The notes: generated by a model from the sequence alone, not told the origin. A stretch of DNA of 64,000 bases from Streptomyces katrae (GCF_000717655.1 NZ_JNZY01000005.1:62001-126000); one strand, 5' to 3'; shown: positions 16,254 to 26,700, numbered from the stretch's first letter. Translations and numbers: made by a program.

Positions 16254-17813
16254 ATGTCCACGGCCCCGAAGCCGATCGCCCTTCCCGTCACCGCCGTCAC
16301 GTGCCTGGAGGACCGCGCCCACGTCGAGCGCGCCGTCGTGCTCGACCTCGACGCCGGAGTCCAGCGGCTGCGTCTCGGGCCGGTCACTGCGCTGGCGGTG
16401 GACCGTACCCTCCACGCCGAGCTGACCGCCGATCACCCCGCGACCGTGCTCGACGTACGGATCGTCCGCACCTGGACACCGCGCGGGCCGCTGCCGTCCG
16501 CCGACGACTCCGCCCTGAGCCGGCGCGTGCACACCCTCGAGGAGGAGCGGCTCGTCCTGGAGCAGCGCCGCGACCGGCTGCGTTCCCGCCTCGACATGCT
16601 CGGCCGTCTCGCCGCCGATCTCCTGCGGGAGATGGGCGAAGGCGCCGGCTACGGGGAGACCGAAGGGCCCCGCTGGGCCGGCGAACTGGACCGCGTGGAC
16701 GCCGAGCGCGACGCGCACGGTGAGCAACTCCGCGCCACGGAGGCACGGCTGGCGAACCTCGATGCCGAACTCGTGGCGGTCCAGCGGGCCATGGCCCGCT
16801 CCGAGGAGGAGCCCGCCGAGCTGGTCGGCCATGTCGAGCTGACCGTGGAGGCCGCAGCGGCCGGGCCGGTCGGGCTGCGCCTGAGCCACCTCACCCCGTG
16901 TGCGCTGTGGCGGCCCGCCTACCGGGCCGTGCTCGAAGGGGACTCCCTCACGCTGGAGACCGCCGCGATGGTCTGGCAGCGCACCGGCGAGGACTGGTCG
17001 GACGTACGGCTGACGTTGTCGACGGCCCGGTCCGCGTCGGCCACCGAGCCGCCGCGACTGGGCGAGGACCGGCTGACGCTCAAGGAGCGCTCCGCCGCGG
17101 AGCGCCGCACGGTCGACGTCGAACTGCGCGAGGAGGAGATCGGGGACCTCGGTCCGGCGCCGGTGCTCGGCCTGCCGGGGGTGGACGACGGCGGCGAGGC
17201 GCGGGTGCTGAGCGTTCCCGCAGCGGTCTCCGTGCCCGGGGACGGCCGCGCGCACCGGGTGCCGGTGTCTGCCTTCACCACGGCCGCGAGCAGCGAGTAC
17301 GCCTGCTCACCGGAGTTGTCTCCGCTGATCACCCAGGTGGCGCGGTTCGCCAACGTGTCCGGGCATGCGCTGCTCGCCGGTCCCGTGGACCTGGTCCGCA
17401 GCAGCGGGTTCAGCGGCCGCGGCACGGTGGACTTCACCGCTCCGGGTGCCCCGGTCGAGCTCGCCTTCGGCAGCTGCGACGACCACACGGTGGTCCGGCA
17501 GGCCGAGGAGTCCCGCACCACCGCGGGGATCACGCAGCGGACCGTGGTCACGCGGACGGTTCAGCTGCACCTGTCCCGCTTCTCCGCCCCCGGGGAGCAG
17601 GGTGATCGGGTGGTCGCCCTGCGGGAGCGGATCCCGGTGTCCGAGGTCTCGGCCGTGGAGGTACGTCTGCGCAGGGAGGCCTGTTCGCCGGCGCCCGACG
17701 GGGTCGACGCCGAGGGCATCGTCCGCTGGGACGTCGCGCTCCCACCCGGCGGCCGCCGTACGGTCACCCTGGTTTACGAGCTGTCGGCGAGCGCCAAGGT
17801 CGCCGGGATCTGA
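16254..17813 (+). CDS. DUF4139 protein, paralogue of the upstream gene
   Basis: The 519-residue protein repeats the upstream plan without the Pro-rich insert: an N-terminal VTCLEDRAHVERAVVLDL unit, a long coiled coil at about residues 90-190 (LEEERLVLEQRRDRLRSRLDM and following), LWRPAYRAVLEG, RTGEDWSDVRLTLSTA, and an end strand rich in ERIPVSEVSAVEVRL and TLVYELSASAKV. The six-base gap to the preceding gene implies cotranscription, and pairing through the coiled coils is possible. Function unknown. Confidence 0.85.
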   Translation: MSTAPKPIALPVTAVTCLEDRAHVERAVVLDLDAGVQRLRLGPVTALAVDRTLHAELTADHPATVLDVRIVRTWTPRGPLPSADDSALSRRVHTLEEERLVLEQRRDRLRSRLDMLGRLAADLLREMGEGAGYGETEGPRWAGELDRVDAERDAHGEQLRATEARLANLDAELVAVQRAMARSEEEPAELVGHVELTVEAAAAGPVGLRLSHLTPCALWRPAYRAVLEGDSLTLETAAMVWQRTGEDWSDVRLTLSTARSASATEPPRLGEDRLTLKERSAAERRTVDVELREEEIGDLGPAPVLGLPGVDDGGEARVLSVPAAVSVPGDGRAHRVPVSAFTTAASSEYACSPELSPLITQVARFANVSGHALLAGPVDLVRSSGFSGRGTVDFTAPGAPVELAFGSCDDHTVVRQAEESRTTAGITQRTVVTRTVQLHLSRFSAPGEQGDRVVALRERIPVSEVSAVEVRLRREACSPAPDGVDAEGIVRWDVALPPGGRRTVTLVYELSASAKVAGI

Positions 17814-17865
17814 GGCCTGTCCCGGGCGCCGGAACACCGGCCGGCCGGGGTGGCTCGGCGCGCCT

Positions 17866-18213
17866 TCATGACCCGACGACGGCTTCCTCGACGCTCGGGT
17901 ACAGGGACAGGACGGTATCGGTGCCCGTCAGGGCGAAGAGCCGGCGGAGCTGCTCCCCGGGGGCGGCGATGCGAAAGGTGGTGAGCTGGTTCAGGGTCAG
18001 CAGCAGGTTCAGGAACGACGAGTCGCCGAAGGTGACGGAGCCGGCGTCCAGCACCACCACCCGGTGCTCGTCCGCGGCCGAGCGGAGCGCCTCCTCGAGA
18101 GGCGCCAGCGTGTCCTGGTCGAGCTCCCCGTGCGCCGCCACCACCCACCCGGCCCCGGCCGGGTAGCCGGCTCCGACCACGCCTTCGTGGTGCGTGTCCC
18201 CTGCTCCGGTCAT
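17866..18213 (-). CDS. STAS-domain anti-sigma factor antagonist
   Basis: The 115-residue protein is a single STAS domain: VVAAHGELDQDTLAPLEEAL is the first beta-alpha unit, VVVLDAGSVTFGDSSFLNLLL holds the conserved Asp-Ser-Ser phosphorylation site (GDSS) in the loop before helix 2, and FRIAAPGEQLRRLFALTG completes the fold. Such SpoIIAA/BldG/RsbV-type proteins bind and release anti-sigma kinases when the Ser is dephosphorylated. No kinase or sigma gene is adjacent, so the partner is elsewhere. It ends convergent to the DUF4139 pair. Confidence 0.88.
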   Translation of the reverse strand: MTGAGDTHHEGVVGAGYPAGAGWVVAAHGELDQDTLAPLEEALRSAADEHRVVVLDAGSVTFGDSSFLNLLLTLNQLTTFRIAAPGEQLRRLFALTGTDTVLSLYPSVEEAVVGS

Positions 18214-18594
18214 GTCCGCCTCCCCGGATCGTCACCTGTACAGCGTCCACAAGGGAGTATGCCTGCCCGTACCGCAGAACGATGACGCCGAGGCCGCGGC
18301 ACGTGCACCCCTGTGGCTGACACCGCCTCCCCGGCGGGGGCCGGATCCGAAGGCATTCCGAGGGCCACCCGCGTCCATCGGAACGGCAAGGCCGTCCGGG
18401 CCTAGATCGAGGCGTCGCGGCCGACCTCGGACAGGCCCACGGCCGGTGACCTGATCGTCATCGCCTTCGCCCCCCTGGCCCCCGTCCACACCCTGGCCCT
18501 GCACCGGCAGGACATGAGCGTGCCGCCGGCCGTGTCCCGGGCAGACGGGGCGCGGCCGGCGGCAGCGGTCGGTGTCGGCGGAGTGACGGCGTGC
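18214..18594. other. Intergenic region without a convincing gene
   Basis: A 381-base gap between two minus-strand genes. Short open stretches exist on both strands but none has a start with ribosome site, typical codon use or a motif. It probably holds the promoter of the STAS gene. Confidence 0.4.
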
Positions 18595-19149
18595 CTACTC
18601 GCCGCGCCCGGTGGCGAGGTCCCGGGCCCGGTCGACCAGTCCGGTACCGGCGGACAGCAGCCGGTTGTGGGGCCGCGAGGCGAGGGCGCCGGGGTGGGGC
18701 CGGGTCGGCGCGAACCTCTTGGCCCGCCGCACCTTGTCGCCCAGCTTGTCGAGGGCTTCCGGCGGGCATGCCTGGCGGAGGCGGGGGAACAGGTTGTCCT
18801 CCTCGTCGTGCACGTGCGCGGTGACCTCCGCCTTGAGTACGGCGAGGAGCTGGTCGAACTCCGGACCGGCCGCGTCGAGTCCCTCGAGGTCCTTCAGCAG
18901 CTTCTCGACGCGGGCGTGGTCGGCCAGTTCCTTGTCCGCGATGAGGTCGCCGTCCGGGAAATGCTCCCGGATCGCCGGGTAGAGATGCTCCTCCTCCGCG
19001 ACGGCGTGCCGGATCAGTTCGATGGTCAGGTGTTCGGCCGCCTTCTGCCGCTCGCCCGCCGGGGTCGTGTGCTCGATCCTGACGAACAGCCCGTCCACCT
19101 CACGGTGGTCGACGGTCAGTTCGGCGATGATGTCCCCTGCGTGTCCCAT
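18595..19149 (-). CDS. Hemerythrin domain-containing protein
   Basis: The 184-residue protein has a hemerythrin-like four-helix bundle. The iron-ligand pattern is visible: DHREVDGLF (first His), IELIRHAVAEEEHLYPAIREH (HxxxE...H ligands), LADHARVEKLL, and VTAHVHDEEDNLFPRLRQ (HxxxxD/E ligands). The non-haem di-iron centre would bind O2 or NO or sense redox state. The last 45 residues are a basic, low-complexity tail. The ATG is preceded by GGAAGGAA; the frame is open further upstream but the family begins here. Confidence 0.88.
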   Translation of the reverse strand: MGHAGDIIAELTVDHREVDGLFVRIEHTTPAGERQKAAEHLTIELIRHAVAEEEHLYPAIREHFPDGDLIADKELADHARVEKLLKDLEGLDAAGPEFDQLLAVLKAEVTAHVHDEEDNLFPRLRQACPPEALDKLGDKVRRAKRFAPTRPHPGALASRPHNRLLSAGTGLVDRARDLATGRGE

Positions 19150-19373
19150 GCCGTTGTTCCTTCCCGATCGTCCGGGACCGGGCGGTGCGCGCCGGTCGCT
19201 GCGCGTGTACCCGGGAAGACACAGCGCTAACGAGCCGGCCGGGCGGCGCCCGGGAAGCCGGAGGCCCGCGCCGGCCGGTGCATGCCGCCTCGGGGGCGGG
19301 GTAGCCGGGCTGTGAAGGGTCCTCACGGCCGGCACCGCGAGTGCGGGCCGCCGACGACACGGAAGGGGTGCGC

Positions 19374-19823
19374 ATGTCGCACGTCGAGGAGTACGTCGAG
19401 GTCAACGTCCCCCTACGCACGGCCTACAACCAGTGGACGCAGTTCGAGGAGTTCCCCGCCTTCATGGAAGGCGTCGAACGCATCGACCAGCGCACGGACA
19501 CGCTCACCCACTGGGTGACGAACGTGAACGGTGTACAGCGCGAGTTCGACGCGCAGATCACCGAGCAGCTCCCCGACCGGCGGGTCGCATGGATGACGGT
19601 GGACGGGGAGGCCCGTCAGGCCGGGCTGGTCACGTTCCAACCGATCGACGCGAGCACGACCAAGGTCGTGCTGCACATGAACTGGGTGCCCGACGGCCTG
19701 GCCGAGACGGCCGCCGACAAGCTCGGCTTCGTCCGGCGCCAGGTCGCCGGCGATCTGAAGAGGTTCAAGCTGTTCATCGAGTCGCGCGGCGTCGAGACGG
19801 GCGGCTGGCGGGGCGAGGTCTGA
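19374..19823 (+). CDS. SRPBCC (polyketide cyclase/START-fold) family protein
   Basis: A 149-residue single-domain protein starting MSHVEEYVEVNVPLRTAYNQ, with WTQFEEFPAFMEGVERI and the typical VNGVQREFDAQITEQLPDRRVAW, a beta sheet, and a long C-terminal helix LGFVRRQVAGDLKRFKLFIE. These are hallmarks of the SRPBCC fold, here of the Streptomyces group often seen beside membrane stress proteins. GGAAGGGG lies six bases before the ATG. The stop is 3 bases from the ATG of the DUF1206 gene, so both are cotranscribed. Ligand unknown. Confidence 0.88.
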   Translation: MSHVEEYVEVNVPLRTAYNQWTQFEEFPAFMEGVERIDQRTDTLTHWVTNVNGVQREFDAQITEQLPDRRVAWMTVDGEARQAGLVTFQPIDASTTKVVLHMNWVPDGLAETAADKLGFVRRQVAGDLKRFKLFIESRGVETGGWRGEV

Positions 19824-19828
19824 CCCCG

Positions 19829-20653
19829 ATGAGAACCGGCGACGCGAACGGGGGCGCCCGGGCTGCACCCCGGGGCGGCGGGGTCCGGGAGGTCACGGCG
19901 CGCTGCGGGCTGCTCGCGCGCGGGGTGCTGTACGTCATGGTCGGGATGCTGGCCCTGCGGGTGGCCTTCGGCGACTCCGGAGCCCAGGAGGCCGACCGCC
20001 AGGGCGCCCTCCAGGAGCTCGCGGAAACCTCCCTCGGCAGCCTCCTCATCTGGGCCGTGGGGATCGGGTTCGTGTGCATGACGCTGTGGCGCCTGTCGGA
20101 GGCGGTGTTCGGCGCGGCCGGCCCGGACGGCGGCGAGCCGATGAAGAGGCTGGCCTCGGCGTGCCGGACCGTCTTCTACGCTGCGGTCGCCTTCTCCGTG
20201 CTGTCCTTCGCGATGGGCGGCGGCGGACGCTCCGGAGACGAGCAGTCACGCGACGTGACGGCCAAGGCGCTGGACGTGCCCGCCGGCCAGTGGCTGGTGG
20301 GTGCGGCCGGGCTGGGGATCGCCGTCGCGGGCGTGGTCATCGCGGTCCAGGCGGCGCGGTGCAGCTTCCGCGAGGACCTCGCCATGAGCGGGGCCTCGGA
20401 GGGGTGGCGCAAGGCCGTCGATTTCCTGGGGGTGGCCGGAGGCCTGGCCCGGGGCGTCGTGTTCGCGGCGGCCGGCGGCTTCGTCCTGTACGCCGCGGTG
20501 CGCTACGACCCGGCGCAGGCGAAGGGCATCGACGACACGTTGAGATCGTTCACCCGGACGGCGGCGGGGCCGGGGCTGCTGGTCGTGGTCGCCGTCGGCC
20601 TGGTGCTCTTCGGGTTGTTCTCCTGGGCGATGGCCCGGTGGTGCAAGGTCTGA
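19829..20653 (+). CDS. DUF1206 membrane protein
   Basis: The 274-residue protein has six hydrophobic segments in three repeated pairs (for example GLLARGVLYVMVGMLALRVA, LLIWAVGIGFVCMTLWRLSEA, FLGVAGGLARGVVFAAAGGF, LLVVVAVGLVLFGLFSWAMAR). GLxxRGVxY opening the first repeat and the GLARGVVF of the third are the DUF1206 signature. It is an integral membrane protein of unknown role. The ATG lies 5 bases after the stop of the SRPBCC gene. Confidence 0.85.
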   Translation: MRTGDANGGARAAPRGGGVREVTARCGLLARGVLYVMVGMLALRVAFGDSGAQEADRQGALQELAETSLGSLLIWAVGIGFVCMTLWRLSEAVFGAAGPDGGEPMKRLASACRTVFYAAVAFSVLSFAMGGGGRSGDEQSRDVTAKALDVPAGQWLVGAAGLGIAVAGVVIAVQAARCSFREDLAMSGASEGWRKAVDFLGVAGGLARGVVFAAAGGFVLYAAVRYDPAQAKGIDDTLRSFTRTAAGPGLLVVVAVGLVLFGLFSWAMARWCKV

Positions 20654-20744
20654 TCCCGGACAGGCGGCTCACGCACCTGCCCCATCGGCGCGAACGACGC
20701 GGGCACGGGCCGGTTCCGGCACGGCCCGGCGCCGTCACCAGGGG

Positions 20745-21455
20745 CTACTGCCCTCCTTGCGGGCTGGGCGGCCGGGTCGTGCCGCGGGAGCGGTAGACGA
20801 TGTACGGGCGGGTCAGATGACCGAGGGGTGCGGTGAAGGCGTGGACGAGGCGGCTGAACGGCCACAGCGCGAACAGGGTCATGGCGAGCAACGCGTGGAG
20901 CTGGTACGGCAGGGGGGCCCGGGCCATCGCGGGTACGTCGGGGTCGAGGACGAGGAGGGAGCGGAACCAGACGGACACGCCCAGGCGGTAGTCGTAGGGA
21001 TGGGGGACGAGCGTGGTGGCGGTGGCCGCGAGGCCGGCCAGCAGGACGGCGGCCAGGACCGGGTAGACGGCGCGGTCGCTGGTGCTCGTGGCGATGCGTA
21101 CCGCGGGCACCTTGAGGCGCCGGTACACCAGGATCGCCAGGCCGGTGAGGGTGGCCAGGCCGGCGGCTCCCCCGACGAACACGGCGTTGGCGTGGTAGAC
21201 CGCTTCACGGATGTGCAGGCGTTCGGTGAGCGATTCGGGGACGAGCAGTCCCACGACGTGTCCGCCGATCACGAAGAGCAGTCCGTAGTGGAAGAGCGGG
21301 GCACCGATGCTCAGCAGCCGGTGCTCGTGCAGCTGACTGGAGCGGGTGGTGAAGCCGAAGCGGTCGTAGTGGTAGCGCCAGGCGGTTCCGGCGACGAGCA
21401 CGACGGCGACGAGGTAGGGCAGCACGCCCCACAGCGCGATGTGCAGGTGGTTCAT
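20745..21455 (-). CDS. narI: Respiratory nitrate reductase, gamma subunit (cytochrome b)
   Basis: The 236-residue protein has five membrane segments starting MNHLHIALWGVLPYLVAVVL. Conserved haem-b histidines are expected in RLLSIGAPLFHYGLLFVIGGHVVGLL (two His), and in LPYQLHALLAM and FSRLVHAFTAPLGH, matching the two-haem NarI scheme; the last stretch is the canonical C-terminal motif. It anchors NarGH to the inside of the membrane and passes quinol electrons. The ATG overlaps the stop of narJ by four bases (ATGA). Confidence 0.95.
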   Translation of the reverse strand: MNHLHIALWGVLPYLVAVVLVAGTAWRYHYDRFGFTTRSSQLHEHRLLSIGAPLFHYGLLFVIGGHVVGLLVPESLTERLHIREAVYHANAVFVGGAAGLATLTGLAILVYRRLKVPAVRIATSTSDRAVYPVLAAVLLAGLAATATTLVPHPYDYRLGVSVWFRSLLVLDPDVPAMARAPLPYQLHALLAMTLFALWPFSRLVHAFTAPLGHLTRPYIVYRSRGTTRPPSPQGGQ

Positions 21456-22090
21456 CGTCGGGTCTCCTCGGCTGGGGCTGCCTGCGGGCGCAGCGTGGGA
21501 AAGGGCAGCAGGCCCACGGTTTCGGTGGGCGGGCCGCTGCGTGCCAGCCGCAGGGCGGCTGCGCGGTCGGCCGGCGAGGGGCCCGGCAAGGTGAGGCAGA
21601 CGGCCGTCAGGACGTCGGCGTAGGGAGATTTGTGGTCGGCCAGGGCCATGCGGAGCAGTTCGAGGGCGGCGCGGTGTTCCTGCAACGCCGGACGCCCGGC
21701 GTGGGGGCAGCGGGCGGCGAACTCCAGGGCCAGCGGAAGGAAGTCGGGCAGTTCGTCCGCAGGTGGCTGCCAGCCGTGATCGCGGTACAACTGCTTCCAG
21801 CGCAACAGGGCCTGGCCGCGGCGGCGGGTGTCGCCGTCCGTGTAGTACGTGAGGTGCAGGGTACGGCGGCGGCTGCGGTCGAAGGTGGCCACGTAGCGGG
21901 CGGACAGCTCCAGTTGCGGTGCGTCGGCGACCGCGGTGCAAAAGCGCAGCAGCAGCGCGGCCTCCTCACCGCCGCGGTCGCCGAGGTCGCCGAGGCAACT
22001 GCGGACGAGGCAGAGGCGCTGCGACCAGTCCTCGTCGGGATGCGACAGCAGCAGTGAGGCGGCCTGGTGGAGGGCGGCGGTGTGGGTCAT
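21452..22090 (-). CDS. narJ: Nitrate reductase molybdenum cofactor assembly chaperone
   Basis: The 212-residue cytoplasmic protein (TorD/DmsD/NarJ family) starts MTHTAALHQAASLLLSHPD. It contains YVATFDRSRRRTLHLTYYTDGDTR, the conserved NarJ core, and ELPDFLPLALEFAA, the PDxLP-type motif; the last part is Ala/Pro rich. It binds the NarG N-terminus and gates Mo-bis-MGD insertion. It is translationally coupled to narH (4-base overlap) and to narI (ATGA). Confidence 0.93.
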   Translation of the reverse strand: MTHTAALHQAASLLLSHPDEDWSQRLCLVRSCLGDLGDRGGEEAALLLRFCTAVADAPQLELSARYVATFDRSRRRTLHLTYYTDGDTRRRGQALLRWKQLYRDHGWQPPADELPDFLPLALEFAARCPHAGRPALQEHRAALELLRMALADHKSPYADVLTAVCLTLPGPSPADRAAALRLARSGPPTETVGLLPFPTLRPQAAPAEETRR

Positions 22091-23706
22091 GCCCGCCCCC
22101 GGCGGGGGAAGAGTCCGGCCGGGGTGCCTTGGCCGTTCCAGTTGAGGAGGTTCACGCGGCCGCTCAGAGGTCCGGGCTCGGGATCGGGGCCGGCGAGCGG
22201 AGCGTGGAAGGCGTCGGCCGTGTACATCCCGGGGCCGCCCTCGCCGTCGAGGCTGCATCCGGTCCCGGGGTCGGCGTGTTCGGAGTGCCGGGCCGTGTAC
22301 CCGGTGGGGATGACGTAGCGGTCCTCGTACTTGGCCACGGCCAGCAGCCGGTACATGGCCTCGATGGCGTCGGCGTCCATGCCGACCGAGCCGGCGATGG
22401 CGGGGTCCTGTTCCTCGCCGAGGTTGATCCGGCGCATGTGGGCCCGCATGGCGGCCAGGCGGCACAGCGCCGCCTCCACCGGGGCCGGGTCGCCCGCTGT
22501 GAACAGCTCCGCCAGGTACCCGACGGGGATCCGCATCGAGTCGATCGCGGCGAACAGCTTTGCCGGGTCCTCGCCGTCGTGTCCGGTGGCCGTCAGGGAC
22601 TCGACGATGGGCGACAGCGGCGGCACGTACCAGACCATCGGCATGGTGCGGTATTCCGGGTGCAGCGGCAGCGCCACCCTGTACTCGCTGATCAGGGCGC
22701 GTACAGGGGAGCGCCGGGCGGCGGTGATCCAGTCGTGCGGAATCCCCGCTTCTTCCGCGGCGTGCCGGACGTCCGGGTCGTCGGGGTCGAGGAAGCAGTC
22801 GAGCTGGGCCTCGTACAGGTCCTTCTCGTCCGGCGTGGCGGCGGCAGCGCCGACCTTGTCGGCGTCGTAGAGGATGACTCCGAGATAGCGCAGGCGGCCG
22901 ACGCAGGTCTCGGAGCACACGGTGGGCTGCCCGGCCTCGATGCGCGGGTAGCACAGGGTGCACTTCTCGGCCTTGCCGGTGCGGTGGTTGAAGTAGATCT
23001 TCTTGTACGGGCATCCGGTCACGCACATGCGCCAGCCCCGGCAGCGGTCCTGGTCGACGAGGACGATGCCGTCCTCGATCCGCTTGTACAGCGCCCCCGA
23101 CGGGCACACGGCCACGCACGACGGGTTCAGGCAGTGCTCGCAGATGCGTGGCAGGTAGAACATGAACGCCTGCTCGTACTCCAGGCGGACCCGCTCGTTC
23201 ATCTTCTTGAGCACGGGGTCGCCCGCCAGGTGTTCCGGGCCGCCGCCCAGATCGTCGTCCCAGTTGGGTCCCCAAGTCACCGCGGTGGGGCGGCCGTCGA
23301 TCAGGGAGCGGGGGGCGGCGGTGGGGACGTCGTCGCCGAGCGGTGCGTTGATCAGGTTCTCGTAGTCGTACGTCCACGGCTCGTAGTAGTCGGCCAGGGA
23401 GGGGAGGCGGGGGTTGGCGAAGAGGGTGGCGAGGCGGCGGGCCCGGCCGCCGCTGCGCGGCACCAGGCGGCCCCGCTTGAGCTGCCAGCCGCCCTGCCAC
23501 TTCTCCTGGTCCTCGTAGGAGCGCGGGTAGCCCTGTCCGGGGCGGGTCTCGACGTTGTTGAACCAGGCGTACTCGCTGCCCGACCGGTTGGTCCAGGTCT
23601 GCTTGCAGGTGACCGAGCAGGTGTGGCAGCCGATGCACTTGTCGAGGTTCATGACCATCGCGACCTGTGCCATCACGCGTCCGATGGGCGCTTCGCTCCG
23701 GGGCAT
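22087..23706 (-). CDS. narH: Respiratory nitrate reductase, beta subunit (Fe-S)
   Basis: The 539-residue protein has all four cluster-binding groups: CIGCHTCSVTCKQTW, CEHCLNPSCVAVCPSG, the CRGWRMCVTGCPYKK group in which Trp takes the place of one Cys (the [3Fe-4S] site typical of NarH), and CTLCYPRIEAGQPTVCSETC. The start at 23706 overlaps the narG stop as TGATG. A second ATG 33 bases in (MAQVAMVMNLDKCIG) lies nearer the conserved N-terminus and could be the real start. It relays electrons from NarI haem to NarG. Confidence 0.95.
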   Translation of the reverse strand: MPRSEAPIGRVMAQVAMVMNLDKCIGCHTCSVTCKQTWTNRSGSEYAWFNNVETRPGQGYPRSYEDQEKWQGGWQLKRGRLVPRSGGRARRLATLFANPRLPSLADYYEPWTYDYENLINAPLGDDVPTAAPRSLIDGRPTAVTWGPNWDDDLGGGPEHLAGDPVLKKMNERVRLEYEQAFMFYLPRICEHCLNPSCVAVCPSGALYKRIEDGIVLVDQDRCRGWRMCVTGCPYKKIYFNHRTGKAEKCTLCYPRIEAGQPTVCSETCVGRLRYLGVILYDADKVGAAAATPDEKDLYEAQLDCFLDPDDPDVRHAAEEAGIPHDWITAARRSPVRALISEYRVALPLHPEYRTMPMVWYVPPLSPIVESLTATGHDGEDPAKLFAAIDSMRIPVGYLAELFTAGDPAPVEAALCRLAAMRAHMRRINLGEEQDPAIAGSVGMDADAIEAMYRLLAVAKYEDRYVIPTGYTARHSEHADPGTGCSLDGEGGPGMYTADAFHAPLAGPDPEPGPLSGRVNLLNWNGQGTPAGLFPRRGRA

Positions 23707-26700
23707 CAGTACGTGACCTCCTGGGAGCGGCGGCGGATGACGGTGACGGCGTCGCGCTGGTTTCCGGTGGGGCCGTAGTAGTTGGGGGCGAAGCAGAGCT
23801 GGGCGTGTCCGCCGATCAGATGGGTGGGCTTGATCAGCAGGCGGGTCAGGGCGTTGTGGACGCCGCCGCGCCGCCCCGTGGTCTCGGAGGTGGGCACGTT
23901 CACCATGCGTTCCTGTACGTGGTACATGAACACCGTCCCGGGCGGCATGCGGTGGGAGACGACGGCGCGGGCGACGACCACGCCGTTGGCGTTGACGGCC
24001 TCGATCCAGTCGTTGTCCGCGGCGCCGACGGCCGCGGCGTCCTCGACGCTGAGCCAGATGACGGGGCCGCCCCGGGCCAGGGTCTGCATGAGGAGGTTCT
24101 CCTGGTACTCGGAGTGGATGGACCACTTCGAGTGCGGGGTCAGGTACCGCACCGTCACCGACCTCCCCCCGTCCCCCGATTCGTGCCGGAGCCGGTCGCC
24201 CAGGGCCGCTAGGTCCAGGGGAGGCCGGTAGACGGGCAGTTGCTCGCCGTACTCGGCGATCCACTCGTGATCGAGGTAGAAGTGCTGGCGGCCGGTCAGC
24301 GTGTGCCACGGCTTGCGGTGCTCGGTGTTGATGGTGAAGGGCGCGTAGCGGCGGTCCGGCCCCTCCTTGCCGGACCACTCGAAGCTGGCGCCGACCTGCA
24401 CCGGGCGGGCCTGGGTGTCGGAGAACACGATGCGCCGCTCGGCCAGCGAGGCGGCCAGCTCCTCCAGGCCGCTCCCCGGTCCGCAGCGCACGCCCAGCTG
24501 CCGGAATCCTTCGGCGGCGACGCGGCCGTTCGTCGTGCCCGACAGGGCCAGGATGGCCTCGCACAGCTTGACGTCCGTGTCCAGCAGCGGGCGGCCGCGG
24601 GCCGTTCCCTCCCGGGCCGTGCCGCAGCGTTCGGCGAGCCAGTGGGACTCCGGGGTGGTGTGCACGGTGATGCCGCGTACCTGCAGGCCGTGTTCGTCGG
24701 GCAGCGGGCCGAAGGCCGCCAGCTGGTCGGCGAGGGCGGTGTAGTTCCGTTTGACGAGCGTGTACCGGGGTTGGGTGGGACCCTCGGGCGGGGCCTCGCC
24801 GGGGGTGTCGTGCTCCAGGGCCGTGGCGACCAGGTCCCAGGAGTCCTCCAGGCGGCCCTGTGCGAGTTCGGCGACCTTTGCGGCGATGCCGTGGAAGATC
24901 TCGAAGTCGGTGCGGGCCTGCCACGGCGGGTCGATCGCCGGCGAGAAGGCGTGCACGAAGGGGTGCATGTCCGTGCTGGACAGGTCGTGCTTCTCGTACC
25001 AGGTCGCCGCCGGCAGGACGAGGTCGGCGAACAGGGTGGTGGAGGTCATGCGGAAGTCGAGCGCGAGCAGCAGGTCCAGCTTCCCCCGCGGTGCCTCCTG
25101 GCGCCAGGCCACTTCCCGCGGCCGGTGTTCCTGCGGCGCCTGCGCGGCCGAGGCGTTGTCGTCGGCGCCGAGCAGATGCCGCAGGAAGTACTCGTTGCCC
25201 TTGGCCGAGGAGCCGATGAGGTTGGCCCGCCACACCGTCAGCACGCGCGGCCAGTTCACGGGATCGTCGGGGTCCTCACAGGAGAACCCGAGCCGGCCCG
25301 CGTCACGCTGCTGGTCCACCCACTGCGCCGGCTCCGCTCCGGACTCGTGCACTCGGCGGCCGAGCTCGAGGGGGTTGGCCGAGAACGTGGGGTAGGACGG
25401 CATCCAGCCCTGCCGAACCGACCGCGCCACCAGGTCCGCCGTGTGCGCGCCGGCGAAGGTGCCGCGGGCCGTCGGCGCGGTGAGTGCCTCGGCGGCGAAT
25501 CCCTCGTAGCGCCACTGGTCGGTGTGCAGGTACCAGTACGGTGTGCCGGCCATCTGGCGGGAGGGCCGCACCCAGTCGGAGGCGGTGGCCAGCTGCTGCC
25601 AGCCGGCGAACGGCCGCACCTTCTCCTGGCCCACGTAGTGGGCCCAGCCGCCGCCGTTCACCCCCTGACAGCCCGTGAGCAGCAGCAGGGCCAGGAAGGA
25701 GCGGTAGATCGTGTCCGAATGGAACCAGTGGTTCGTGCCCGCACCCATCACGATCATGCAGCGGCCCCGGGTCTGCTCGGCCGTCCGCGCGAACTCCCGT
25801 GCCGCACGCACCACCGCACCCGCGGAAACGGAGGTGATCGCCTCCTGCCAGGCGGGGGTGCACGGGGTGGAGGCGTCCTCGTACGTGGCCGGCCACGGTC
25901 CGTCGAGCCCGCTGCGGCCCACCCCGTACTGGGCGAGCATCAGGTCGAACACGGTCGTCACGACACGGTCGCCGAGGCGCTGCACGGGAACGCTGCGCTC
26001 GACGGTCGCCCCCGCCTCCTCGAAGCGGGGCAGGACGACCCTCGCGCTGGGCCCGTCCTCGCCGTCGTACAGGGTGAGGAGCGGCTCGACGTCCCCCAGG
26101 TCCAGGTTCCAGCGGCCCTCGCTGAACTTCGACCAGCGGTCCCCCATCGTCCCGTTCGGCACCACCGGTGAACCGGTGACGGCGTCCAGCAGGACGGGCA
26201 TCCACCGGCGCGTCGCCTCATCGGGCGCGTCCCGGGCATGGCGCAGGTCCGCGGCCGTCACGAAGTGGCCCGGTACGTACCGCCCCGGCTCGCGTTCCTC
26301 CAGCTCCACCAGGAACGGCAGGTCCGTGAACCGCTTCACGTAGTCGGTGAAGTAGGGCACCTGTCTCTCGACGAAGCACTCCTTGAGGATGACGTGCCCC
26401 ATGGCCATGGCCATCGCGCCGTCGGTGCCCGGATGCGGGTGGAGCCACTCGTCGGCGAACTTGGTGGCGTCCGCGTAGTCGGGCGAGACGACCACGACCT
26501 TCTGTCCGCGGTAGCGGGCCTCGGCCATCCAGTGGGCATCGGGGGTCCGGGTGACGGGAACGTTGGAACCCCACAGCATCAGGTAGGCGGCGTCCCACCA
26601 GTCCCCGGATTCCGGTACGTCGGTCTGGTCGCCGAAGACCTGCGGCGATGCGATCGGCAGATCGGCGTACCAGTCGTAGAACGACAGCATCGGAGCGCCG

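Noticed and set aside
18234..18594. Remnant gene in the gap between STAS and hemerythrin genes
   Set aside because: A short protein-like stretch is visible on the plus strand, but with no start and no known motif; chance is as likely.
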